Assembly (NCBI RefSeq): GCF_019649055.1
Contig: NW_026570305.1
Span: forward strand, 1-64,000
Source of the DNA: Paramacrobiotus metropolitanus
Lineage: Eukaryota > Tardigrada > Eutardigrada > Parachela > Macrobiotidae
Reading direction: 5' to 3'
Length of the DNA: 64,000 nt
The notes below the pieces were generated by a model that was not told where the DNA came from, did no database searches, and worked only from the letters and a program-made list of their open reading frames with translations. Within the stretch, counting starts at the first letter, position 1. Each line of letters opens with the position of its first letter. Position numbers and translations under genes: made by a program. Below, piece by piece: positions 23,980-33,866 of this stretch.

Positions 23980-24354
23980 TATTGTTCCCTGGTTCTATTA
24001 CTGTACACACAAACAATGCAATACACAAAGGGGGTGCTTTATTATTTACAAACACACCCGCGTACAAGCGAACAACCTCAAAAAATCATTTCAAATCCCG
24101 ATCGTTGCCGGACGCAGTGTGATGAGCATACACTGCGAACGGCTGCTATATACTCGTACCATACCGCATGACCCTCAGAATACTAACAGACCGAACAGAC
24201 CTGCGTTCTACCGTCACCAGGTCAATAATACAGATTATTGCCATAATCTCCCATTATTGTTCCCTGGTTCTATTACTGTACACACAAACAATGCAATACA
24301 CAAGAGTGCTATTTACTGACAAACACACCGCGTACAAGCGGAACAACCTCAAAC
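23980..24354. repeat. Direct repeat pair of about 100 bp (23,980-24,082; 24,253-24,354)
   Basis: Both copies begin ATTATTGTTCCCTGGTTC and run through ACACACAAACAATGCAATAC to GCGTACAAGCGAACAACCTC or near variants, with a few short deletions. They flank the 24,085-24,252 block that recurs at 28,561-28,752, so this is a nested or rearranged repeat. Confidence 0.8.
24085..24252. repeat. Direct repeat, first copy (partner at 28,561-28,752)
   Basis: It shares ATCATTTCAAATCCCGATCG, CACTGCGAACGGCTGCTATA, ACTAACAGACCGAACAGACC and GATTATTGCCATAATCT with the copy at 28,561. This copy is about 24 bp shorter through several small deletions. The pair brackets 4.3 kb of retroelement-derived sequence. Confidence 0.85.
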
Positions 24355-24746
24355 CCCCAAGAGCAGAACAAAACAACACAGCAGGTAGATGTATGGGTTG
24401 CCGAAAATTCCGAGATGAAGCGCAGTTCCGATTGCGAACTGCTGGAACAACCGTAACGTGGATACTTCGCGCAGGGTAACGGGCAGGAAATCCAAAAGCC
24501 GTTAACCTACTGTACTAAGTTACTAACACACAGTCAAAACTGTGTCAAAACAAATTGCATGCAGCTGCTAATTGAAAGGTCACGACAAACATTTAATTCC
24601 ATCATACCGCCACCGCATATATTCAAAATTATTGTAAAACGGCAAGCTGAAATGTTATGAAAACAATTTTGTGCTGGTAGCAGCTGCATTATGCGGAAAT
24701 TATAGTGAACGCCTGATAACAGCTATTTTGCGTACATGCGAAGCCG

Positions 24747-25379
24747 GTGGTGTCATGCCAAACTGCTCTAATCAGAGCATATTTAGTTGACTTGAAAATA
24801 ACGATACCAGTACTCATTAATGCAAAGACATTTATTCGCGCAGGCATGAGAAATAAATCCAGCACATTAGTAACCAATGATCATGTGGGTTTTCAATTTT
24901 TGCTGAAAACATGTAAAATTAAAAGAAAACGCAGAAAGGTTAAGCGGTGGATAATAAATAAAAATAACGTTAACAACTTTCAAAATCACCTTAAGAACAC
25001 CGATTGGTTGTCTGTTTTCCAGAAATGCGACTGCAATGATCGAGCAGTGACCTTTGAAAGAATTTTTCTTGAAGCCGCAAATTTGTATTTTGAATACCGT
25101 ACTGTAGTTACTCGGACAAGTGCGACCAGATATCCCATTCGCATACGAAAAGTGATCAAATCTCGTGAAAGAGCTTTTCGTGCTTATCGCAAATCTAAGT
25201 CTTCACTAAAAGAAGCGTGTAAAGCAAAATTGAAGGCGGTTTCTAAAAAGTGTGAAAGTTTAATTAAACAATTTGAGACGTTAAAGCTTACTGATATTGC
25301 GTATTCGCATCGCAATAACCCGGCTAAATTTTGGAAATATGTAAAGTCGACCTCAAATCGAAGTAGCATGCCCCGTTGA
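24747..25379 (+). pseudogene. LINE linker region between endonuclease and RT
   Basis: Lys/Arg-rich protein segment (KRKRRKVKRWIINKN, RERAFRAYRKSKSSLKEA) ending with YSHRNNPAKFWKYVKS, the usual approach to the RT in Jockey/CR1-like elements. It is broken from the RT by a stop at 25,377 and frame changes. Confidence 0.65.
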
Positions 25380-25767
25380 AAAGCCTGATGGCTGCACAGC
25401 TGTCACTGAACTTGACAAAGCGAATGTTTTGAATGAGCAGTACAGGGACTCCCAGTCTGTTTGCAATGCTCACTGCAACGATTCTGGTTCTAGTATAATC
25501 TGCGGTAACAATGATATCTGGGAAATAACTGAACTACTGGTGCTCGAGCAATTAGCAAAATTATCAGCAAAAACATCTAGCGGTAAATTCATCATTAACA
25601 ATTTGCTATTAATTACTGCTGGAAATTCCATCACAAAGCCTCTTAAACTGATTTTGAGGCCGCGCTAAACGAAGGAGTGTTTCCTGACGTTTGAAACAGT
25701 CATTCATAACTCCCGTCCCAAGTCGTCGTCTGACCCTCAGCTGCCGGCAAGCTACCGGCCTATATCC

Positions 25768-26667
25768 ATGCTCCATCCTGTGTCAAAAGTTTTTGAGCGA
25801 TGCTTAGACCAGCTGATCCGTGAATTTTTCGAATGCAACAAAGCGCTACTAAATCACCAGTTCGCTTACCGCAAAAAAATGTCCACTGAACTTCAGCTGT
25901 TTATTTTTACTAAAGAAATTTCTGATTTTATTTCAAACGGATTTGAAGTAGACGCAATTTTTCTTGATTGCTCGAAGGCGTTTGATAAACTGTCGCACGA
26001 GTCAATTGTTAAGGCCCTTGTGAAATTAAATTTACCTAGCCAAATCGTACATCTGATTTATGACTATCTGAAGCGGCGACTACAGTGTGTAACAGTCGAA
26101 GATGCAGTGTCCGACACGCTGTCCGTTATCAGCGGTGTTCCTCAAGGGTCTGTTTTAGGCCCTCTCCTGTTTATTTGTGTTCTTAATTTTATTCTGTCTG
26201 TGTTAAAAAACGGCAGCAAAGTGTATTTATTTGCTGATGATATTGTCATCCTTCGCCCTGTTACGAAAGATAGTGATCCCGTACTGCTGCAGGAAGATGT
26301 TTCGTGCGTAAATGATTGGCTCAACGGTAACTGCCTTTATCTCAACGCAGCAAAATCTGTTCATGTTTGTTTTTCCGCCAAACGGAACATTCAGACCTCT
26401 AACACTTACTATATTAACGGCTTAAATATACCAACAAGCAAGTCGGTAAAGTACTTAGGCGTTTTTGTAGATCGAAAACTTTACTGGAAGGTAAACAGTG
26501 AGAAACTTTTGCTGAAATGTAACAGTAGATTAAGTTACATAAATCGGCTATTTAAATACTTTCATTCAGGTGCAAGAATTAAATTATTCGAAGCTTTGGT
26601 TTTATCAGTGATCGACTACTGTGCCTCCTGCGTTCACCCAGTGCTAAAACGTCCAGCGATACGGTAG
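25768..26667 (+). CDS. Non-LTR reverse transcriptase core (fragment)
   Basis: 300-codon open stretch. RT motifs in order: start MLHPVSKVFERCLDQLI (end of motif 1 region), HQFAYRKKMSTELQLF (motif 2), AIFLDCSKAFDKLSHE with the first catalytic Asp (motif A), SGVPQGSVLGPLLF (motif B) and YLFADDIVIL with the catalytic DD pair (motif C), then LNAAKS and VKYLGVFVDRKLYW (motifs D/E). All three catalytic aspartates are present. The frame is lost at the 3' end (stop at 26,667), with the C-terminal part continuing in other frames to 27,138. It supplies the polymerase for target-primed reverse transcription in intact relatives. Confidence 0.93.
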   Translation: MLHPVSKVFERCLDQLIREFFECNKALLNHQFAYRKKMSTELQLFIFTKEISDFISNGFEVDAIFLDCSKAFDKLSHESIVKALVKLNLPSQIVHLIYDYLKRRLQCVTVEDAVSDTLSVISGVPQGSVLGPLLFICVLNFILSVLKNGSKVYLFADDIVILRPVTKDSDPVLLQEDVSCVNDWLNGNCLYLNAAKSVHVCFSAKRNIQTSNTYYINGLNIPTSKSVKYLGVFVDRKLYWKVNSEKLLLKCNSRLSYINRLFKYFHSGARIKLFEALVLSVIDYCASCVHPVLKRPAIR

Positions 26668-27562
26668 AAAAGTGCCAAAACGTTTTACGAAAACCTTGCA
26701 ACTAGGAAATGACCTGGCAAACTACGAAGCACGTCTGAAAGAGCTGCAGTGGGATAGTTTAAAATTACGTCGCATTAAGAAAGCGCTGATTTTTATTTAC
26801 AAACTGAAGTTTGGCAAAGTGCCTTTAGGTGACCTTTGCATTATTCCTTTGTTAGTTCAGTTGCTGCCCTTGAATCTATTGCAGGTAACACTCGGCATCA
26901 CGTTCGGTTGACTCAGCATCCATTTCCGATATCACCGGCACCAACGTCTATTTGCGGTACAACGGTGACCGCCGTCCATGGATCGCACCTAAACGAACTG
27001 ACTACCCTGTGGAACGAACTGTCTTTTCCTGTGGAATCCTATCAGTCAGCATCCACGTTCCAGGCTGAATTGGATCGGGTTGACTGGGACGACCTTGCAT
27101 GGATTAAGAAACATCCTTTGTTTGTTAAAGATACTTAAATTTTTTAGCTTTTGTTACATAACTCGTTGAATTTCAAATCGTACGAATACGTAGTTTCGAT
27201 GCTTGTACTTTTGTTTTCCTTAATTAGTGCACCATAAGCTCTTAAATTCGCATCCTTGGTTGCTGTCATGATATCACGCTTTTTGTTTTCTCTACTTATT
27301 TAGAATTTTCTGTCTTAGCTTAAAAGGAGGCGAAGCCTCGTAGCAAAGGACAATAAACCAGTTATTATTATTACATTAATTCTGCTTTCATTATTCTGGC
27401 ATCCCTTCACTGCTGACACATAAAGAGGTCTTTCTCTGCGAGTAAGCGGAGTTGTCCCACTTACCAGAGAGAAGCCTGTAAAACAGGGTTTGCCTCTCAT
27501 GTCAAATCACACAACAAAGCAAAAATCCTGCTAACTTGCATTCAGAATAAGCGATAAGACAT

Positions 27563-27610
27563 AATGCGTCGCCGAAGCAATGCAACAATGCGTCGCCGAA
27601 GCAATGCAAT
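27563..27610. repeat. Two tandem copies of a 24-bp unit
   Basis: AATGCGTCGCCGAAGCAATG plus four bases, present twice head to tail with one mismatch. Function unknown. Confidence 0.9.
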
Positions 27611-27714
27611 AATTAAACTTTCAGAAACACAAGACAATCGTTTGCAGACACTGCAAATTACAATATGCGCTACTAGCGCTCAATATCACCATGACCCAGT
27701 AATGAAATTTCTGG

Positions 27715-28557
27715 TCAAACCACTATACAAGAGCAAAATAAAGGGCGACGCAGACCCGTTGAGTCTGTGCTGCCAATTCCGATAAGACAAGTTAAATTAA
27801 TTATTATCGTCAGGAGGCTTGCGTCTCCGGCGTCTCGGTGGTCATGATAGCCATGTCCGCGTTTCCCGCATTCGCCACACACGTGCGAATAATGACAGGA
27901 AGCAGCCGAGCGAGAGCAGTTGCCTTCTTGAAAGGCAAAGCAACAAGCAAACTTGTAGCGGCCCATTTTGGCGCCGCTGCGTCCGCGAAAAGGCTGACCT
28001 TTATCGTATTTACCTTCACCATACTCTGTTCGGCGATTAATCGCATGCAAATGCTTAGAACTGATAGTATTTCGTGCTTGGTAGTCGCATAACGAAAACC
28101 CTTCATTTTCAGCGGAATGTCGAAAATCGGTGTCGAATTCAAGCACAGCATCATCCGTAAAATTACAACGCATAGAAGCCAAATACTCATTATATTCGAG
28201 ATGCTCCAGGAGCGTCTCTGCATACTGCCCAGACACAGTTTTGCACAATTTAACTGCTGTGCGCCAACTATGAACAGAAAACTCGTCGAGTGAAAGATCA
28301 AGAGGAGAAACGTGCTTGCTTTTCGACCCTGGTTTAGGGCACGCTAGCTCGTGCGGCCTCTGCAGTTTACGTGCTTCCGTTGGGAAACAGTTAAAACTTT
28401 TGGCCATAAATTCTGACTTATCACCTTCAATTGAAATGACAGAAACAGGGCGGTCTAAGCATGATGGCTTCAGATTATCATACTCAACCGCGGTACCACT
28501 GCTGCGGGGAAGATTGACCGCTTTGCGGTCGAAGTGACCTTTGACCTCGAAGTGTCG
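27715..28557 (-). pseudogene. Retroelement gag-like ORF with CCCH/CCHC zinc fingers
   Basis: From ATG 28407 there are 230 codons, and the same frame stays open upstream to about 28,557 (start missing). A capsid-like helical region (FSVHSWRTAVKLCKTVSGQY, then LLEHLEYNEYLASM and AVLEFDTDFR) precedes a basic stretch (GKYDKGQPFRGRSGAKMGRY). The zinc region is CCFAFQEGNCSRSAASCHYS, a CCCH-type finger, followed by VCGECGKRGHGYHDH, a CCHC-like knuckle. I associate this arrangement with gag-like ORFs of DIRS-type or related retroelements; the assignment is from memory. It lies opposite in strand to the adjacent LINE, so it is a separate insertion, and it ends against the second direct repeat. Confidence 0.6.
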
Positions 28558-28560
28558 AAA

Positions 28561-28752
28561 ATCATTTCAAATCCCGATCGTTGCCGGACGCAGTGCCAAG
28601 CGTGAGCGCATACACTGCGAACGGCTGCTATATATACTCGTACCATATACCGCACGCTGACCATCAGAATACTAACAGACCGAACAGACCACTGCGTTCC
28701 GCCCACCGTCACCAGGTCCAATAATATACAGATTATTGCCATAATCTTTCCC
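28561..28752. repeat. Direct repeat, second copy (partner at 24,085-24,252)
   Basis: The longer copy; it retains bases lost from the first copy, for example the longer TATATA run and the segment between GCAGTG and CATACACTGC. It abuts the open upstream end of the gag-like ORF. Confidence 0.85.
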
Positions 28753-28925
28753 GATATGGATTTGCCGATTACCCTCGATAACAGTACTAGTATCTGCAAG
28801 GGTGTGCTAATTAAAATAAGTACTTACTCGCGCTGTACTCGTACTGTATCTCGTTTCTCTTTTATAATCGGGATAAATTCTACATTATGTTGATATTTTT
28901 TTAATTAGCCGAAATTTTTTATTAG

Positions 28926-28927
28926 GG

Positions 28928-28962
<35 letters not shown>

Positions 28963-28973
28963 GTATTATTGTT

Positions 28974-29015
<42 letters not shown>

Positions 29016-29450
29016 GTATTATTATTGTTATTATTATTATTATTATATTGTATTATTTATTATTGTTATTGTTATTATTGTTATTTTTATTGTGATATTA
29101 TTTATTATTGTTACATTATTGTTATTTATTGTTATTATTTATTTTGTTATTGTTTTATTACTATTATTGTTATTGTTATTGTTATTGTTATTATTGTTGT
29201 TATTATTATTATTATTGGTATTGTTATTTGTTGTATTATTGTTATTATTGTTATTTATTATTGTATTGTTATTGTTATTATTTTATTGTTATTGTTGTTA
29301 TTATTGTTATTTATTGTTACTGTTATTATTATTGTTATTGTTATTGTTGGATTATTATTGTTATTATTGTTATTATTATTATTTATTGTTATTATTATTA
29401 TTATTATTATTGTATTATTATTATTGTTATTATTATTATTATTATTATTG
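28926..29450. repeat. Long TTA/TTG trinucleotide microsatellite
   Basis: About 525 bp composed almost only of TTA, TTG and ATT triplets with slippage. It gives long Leu/Tyr/Val/Ile or Asn/Ile ORFs in several frames that are artefacts of composition. It could have grown from a (TTA)n LINE tail. Confidence 0.97.
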
Positions 29451-30240
29451 CGGCACAGAGCAGACAACCCCAAAGGACTTCAAGTCTGGTCGAACAAAAA
29501 CAATTTCCTGCTAACAAAACATTTAGGACAGATTAACAGATCTGAGTACAAATTTGAAAGAAGGTACAGAACTGGCTTCGAGAATTTTAGGATTGACAGC
29601 AAAATTTTATCAAGAAGACGCTTTAGCCGCATTTCATAGTCCACCCTCCGATAACGTACATTGTTAAACGTACATGAGCAGAAACGAATGCACCCATCCT
29701 ATTTTTTGAGAGAAGTCGATTCACTTTGAACTAGAATTCTTGTTTTCTCATTCTTACAAATTTGCGGTAAGCGATTTCTGTTTTGGAGGTAACTCGGTCA
29801 CGTCTCGGTGTAACCCAAAATAGGGTTACAACCCAAAATGCACAATTGTAACCCAAATGAACTAATTTCACTCGCAATCCTGTCCTTGTACGTGTTGCAA
29901 ACAGTGCGATTACCGAGGTACAGTATGCACTCTGTATGTGTTCATTAATGAAGCAGGAGAACTTTAGAAGTTAGTCAATTAACAGCTAGTAAACTTTTAT
30001 TTGGCAAAGGCCATCAGTGTTACAAAAAGTGCATTCGCGTAATACGATTTATTGGCAATAGCCACCCAAATAGCAATAAATGCAAGCGCTGGTACACTAC
30101 TTGATAGTTAAAAATTAAACATTAAAAAAACAACCAAAATCCTTATCCTCTCTCGGATTAAAAGGCAGTGTACTCAAAACAGCCGTAGCATTTCCTTTAA
30201 CAACAGCAAGGTTAAAACGCTGACTGAGAAAAGCAGTAGA
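29451..30240. other. Intergenic, no gene recognised
   Basis: It contains a short cluster of GGGTTACAACCC / TAACCCAAAAT words near 29,811-29,860 and otherwise no recognisable coding sequence. Confidence 0.4.
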
Positions 30241-30715
30241 ACGCTTCGCCCGTTATGTCACGAATCTTGCGGCCATGAAATGCAGCATTTCACTGAAGGC
30301 AGGGCCAAAACTCCCAGTGTCTCAATAACCAGGGGATAAAAGAGTAACCGTATTCAAAAAGAATATGTGCGGCGCTTGAATTTTCCGCCAGTTTGGACAC
30401 ACTTCCGGATTTCTTCGAGCTTGCGGTGACGTGGGAATCCGCAACAGTACACCAACTTGTTACATCCCAAACAAGCGGTCTGCCTTGGCGAACTGGTATC
30501 AGCGTCATTCCGTCAGGTCTTTTCCCGTCTGTGCTGGATAGTCCATTCGGTTCCAGCTGACAAGGAAAACCAGCGCTTTCGCAACAATTCTTGGCGATGC
30601 TGTTCATTTCTTTATGCCGCGCCCATCGTCCTTTGGTTGATTTGTTGCATGATAGCCCATGGTGACCATTGGTTTCAACTTGCGTACCGCACGCGATGCA
30701 ATTGTGTGCCACCAC
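30180..30715 (-). pseudogene. Retroelement C-terminal (endonuclease-like) fragment 1
   Basis: The ORF contains CIACGTQVETNGHHGLSC, a CxxC...H...C zinc site, then RHKEMNSIAK, LEPNGLSSTDGKRPDGMT and RPLVWDVTSWCTVADS. The Asp of KRPDG and the Asp of WDVT with nearby conserved residues look like a PD-(D/E)XK-type nuclease core that I have seen downstream of RT in invertebrate retroelements. The frame is lost near 30,300, but the downstream bases still encode relatives of the next fragment's tail (FLSQRFNLAVVKGNA). Degenerate. Confidence 0.6.
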
Positions 30716-30789
30716 TACCGGTAATCCATTCGCGTAATACTACTTAAAATGATACAAATTTAAACAGCCAAAATCGTTATCGCCATCAA

Positions 30790-31160
30790 AAATCCATGGT
30801 CGCGTATTCAAGGTGCCCAAACAGCAGCAGCATTTCCTTTCACTACAGCTAGACTAAATCTCTGCTTCAAAAATGCAGTACAACGAGGTTCCCCTGTCAC
30901 TTCGCAAATCTTTCTGCCAGCAAAACGAATAAGCTCCATAAAAACAGAGCCAAATGTGCCAAAGGTTTCGACTGCCAGGGGGAAAAACAGATAACCCATC
31001 CTTTCCACGTAGGCGTATTTACGGCGTTTATTGACTTCGGCCAAATGTGCAACACTACCGGATGCGCTCGCACTTGCGGCTACCGTGTCCCAGGATGTAG
31101 CGTCTCATACCCTAGCGCCTTACCATCCCGTACCGGGACGAAGGTCAATGTTCAGTTTAT
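30790..31160 (-). pseudogene. Retroelement C-terminal (endonuclease-like) fragment 2
   Basis: Same domain as the neighbouring fragment, in tandem on the same strand. TFVPVRDGKALG and VWDATSWDTVAAS lie in adjoining frames, followed by an open stretch from 31,044 (LAEVNKRRKYAYVERMGYLF, PLAVETFGTFGS, TGEPR, FLKQRFSLAVVKGNAA). It lacks the upstream zinc site. Its 5' end abuts the 3' flank of the first GPCR. Confidence 0.6.
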
Positions 31161-31231
31161 ATGTTTGCCTATTAAATCCCCGTCCCGTGCAAGGCTTGCA
31201 CCACAAATGCAAGAGCACCTTAACAGTAACA

Positions 31232-33866
31232 CTAGCTTTTCAAGGCGGGTCGACTCTTGAATTTCTCTTTCACGTTCTGTGGCACACCAGATCGATGCTG
31301 GTTGCAGCTCCAGCTATTTTTGGCCAATGTACCCCATCTCCTCCTTAGCCACATTGGGCACGTTACTCCACCGAACAGTCGCCTGAACTGCACGGTAATT
31401 CTCGCTGGCAGTTAAGTACAGGAAAAATTAACGGAGTAATTGGTCAGGATAGCCACGGTGCAAAACGGCGTTGCGAACAATTTAGCTGATTTCTCAAAGT
31501 GGTAGACATTGTACGTTTCGGCTATTTCAAGAATCTGAATACCATGGTGGGGACAAAGTAATCAGGTAGAAGAACACACTGCCCAGCAGTAGGTAGTTGC
31601 TGGTCTTAGAACGCTTGGCAGAGGTCTTTCCTTGGGCGGTCCGTTGTTGACCTATATCGGACCGTTGTTGACGGTATAGAGCGTTGATAGCGAGTACGTT
31701 AATGCACAGAAGCCCGAAGAATTTCACAAAAGTTGCGGCCACCTATAATCGTCCACACAGTATATGAAACCGAAATAAGCGATGAGACATGCAAAAACTA
31801 AATAGATTTACTATCGAATTTATATATACATACGACCGTATCGTTATTATAGGCGAATTGTTTTGCGAAATTATCACAAGAAGTTCAGAGTTAGCTGAAC
31901 AGAAATGAAGTTAAGAGTTCTTGTTAACTGATAGTCCTGCATTACATTTTTCAGTACAGATACGTATCGATCACCATTAAAGGTCTATATGTTCTTGGAC
32001 CTCTGCGATATTTTGCGACTCCGTCCACTGTTTTAACCAAGTTGGCAACATCGCGGGTGTCAGGTTGTAGCGCCACAGATACCATTCACGACGAATACTG
32101 CCAGAATTGAAGACTATGGAGAACAACAGCAACAGCACGATGACAACCTGCGCGGTTGTGGCACGCTTAGCCCGTTTAAAGGTGAATGGTCGGGAGATGG
32201 CCAACAAGCGTTCCAAGGAAAAGGCAATTAACACCCTGTGTTACAACAGTGAACTTTAAATTTTTAGTAACCCAAATTAACCGACGCCGTTACCAACGTG
32301 TAAGACTAAGTACTTACTCGTAGTTATAATAAGTATGTAGTACCATAATATTACTAAACACAGAGGTATCCAATCGATTAACATGACGTCACGGCAGCGC
32401 ACCTGCACTGTGCGTCGGAGTGGGCAACCCCTGCGGGTTTGGCACTTTTCGAAACTCCCCAATTCATACAACTTGTTCGTACTATGGCTCAAAAAATGGA
32501 GGAAAAAAATTCAAGTTTGTGAAGCGAAAGTTGGCTAGTAAAAAGTTATCAGGGAAACGAAAAGTTTGCGATTTATGTGATTCAGGTTTAGCAATGAGGT
32601 CTATGAGGCTGTTTGCCATAGACCTCTACGATGAACAAAAATATTGATTTTTTTCATTGTGATCAAAACAAAACAATTAAAATGTAATCACTTAATCAAA
32701 ACAAAACATCCAGAACTCTAATCAGTCAATTAAAACAACCAAACAGTTAGATTTTTGATCAACTGAAGTAGTTTTTGTTTAGCATTGATGTCTATAGCAA
32801 GCTGCCTCGTAGACCTCAATGCTAAACGAGAATTACATAATCGCAAAGTTTTCGCTTTCTTGATAACTTTCTACTCGCCAGCTTTCGCATTGACAAACTT
32901 AAAATTTTTTCCTCCATTTTTTGAGCCATAGTACGAACAAGTTGTATGAATTTGAGAGTTTTGAAAAGTACCAAACCCGCAGGGGTTGCTCACTCCGACG
33001 CATGGTGCAGGTTATCTACCGTGACGTCATCGTACACGGTGCAAGCTCGATTGGATACCTGTCAGTTTAGTAATATTATGGTAGTACGTACCAGTCACAC
33101 ATATGAACGAAGATGTCTTGGATCAAAATTATGTGCGGCAGCACCGCTGACAAAATAGCGAAATTTTTTTTGTTATAGTAGGGAAGATGGAAGATGACAC
33201 TGGTGTTCCAGAGATATGGTGGAAGGAACATCCACCTGATTTAGCAAAAAACATGTTTTAGATTAGCATTTCGAAAAATATTGTACCAGTCAGTAGTCAC
33301 GGATGCATGCGTACTGTCTGGATAATAAAACGATGCTTTAGATTTTAAAATATGTCCAGTCGAATTGCTTATTCAGCGTTTCGAGAATGCAGCAATCTGC
33401 TCAGTTTGGAAAGGACGCAAGGTATGCTCATGGTATGTTGGCAGAACTGATGTAGAAGTATATGACATGGTGAACCGCTCGAAGATTACATTGTAAGCGG
33501 AAAAATTGCAAGACCAGTTTTTAAGGAAATATACCTCTATATATTTTGAGAGGTTACGTGGCATGCTTACAATACAACCAAATCGGCAACGGCTGCGGCG
33601 ATCATGTACAAATTCGTGGTCGTTTGCCGTTTGGCGGAGATCAGCAAAATTAAATTCAGCACGTTGCCGATAGTGCAAGCCGCTAACAACACCGGGTATA
33701 AAGTGATGAACACCAAATTTGCTTGATCTCGCTGCGCCCTTGTGAAATTTCCAGACCACGGAACGCTTCGACGCCACGCCTGAGGATCGTCGTCCAGGAA
33801 GGCGTTTTGCGTTCCCACGGAAAAATTATACATCGTGTTAATTTCAACTGAATCGCTTGCGTTCAT
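31232..33866 (-). CDS. Class A peptide-type GPCR, paralogue 1 (frame breaks)
   Basis: Four coding exons, about 33866-33571, 33235-33092, 32235-32001 and 31742-31232. Exon 1 has an N-terminus with N-glycosylation sequons and TM1-TM2 (ACTIGNVLNLILLISAKRQ, AAAVADLVVL). Exon 2 holds the extracellular loop and TM3 start (PPYLWNTSVIFHLPYY, CDW). Exon 3 has FSLERLLAISRPFTF (the E-R of the DRY-type motif) and TM4. Exon 4 has TM5-TM7 with TNYSVNFFLYLT in the NPxxY position. The layout resembles FMRFamide/neuropeptide receptors; the ligand is unknown. Exon 4 needs two one-base homopolymer corrections and a two-base one to match its paralogues. Intron 2 carries a 737-bp foldback element. Confidence 0.75.
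32344..33080. mobile_element. Foldback transposon with ~300-bp inverted repeats and 7-bp target duplication
   Basis: The left arm (32,344 to about 32,640) and right arm (about 32,785 to 33,080) are inverted complements, sharing for example CATAATATTACTAAAC, GTATCCAATCGA, TGCGTCGGAGTG, AACCCCTGCGGGTTTGG and CATACAACTTGTTCGTACTA. The element is flanked by identical GTAGTAC (32,337-32,343 and 33,081-33,087). The same intron of the paralogue at 38.8 kb has an uninterrupted GTAATAC at that position with matching flanks, so it acts as the empty site. No transposase is encoded. It sits four bases inside the intron and keeps the GTAC splice donor. Confidence 0.88.

Larger units (their letters stand above)
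24747..27375 (+). mobile_element. 5'-truncated non-LTR (LINE) retrotransposon, Jockey/CR1-like
   Basis: In order: a basic endonuclease-to-RT linker ORF (24,747-25,379), a frameshifted stretch with the GVFPD-type segment before the RT (25,429-25,770), the RT core (25,768-26,667), and C-terminal ORFs (26,672-27,138). A 3' UTR follows, ending near 27,375 in AATAAACCAG plus a short (TTA)n run, a usual LINE tail. The apyrimidinic endonuclease and any ORF1 are missing, so the copy is 5'-truncated and, with its frameshifts, not autonomous. Confidence 0.85.

Noticed and set aside
28969-29639. Several long Leu/Tyr/Val/Ile-rich or Asn/Ile-rich ORFs
   Set aside because: They are translations of the TTA/TTG microsatellite in different frames, not genes.
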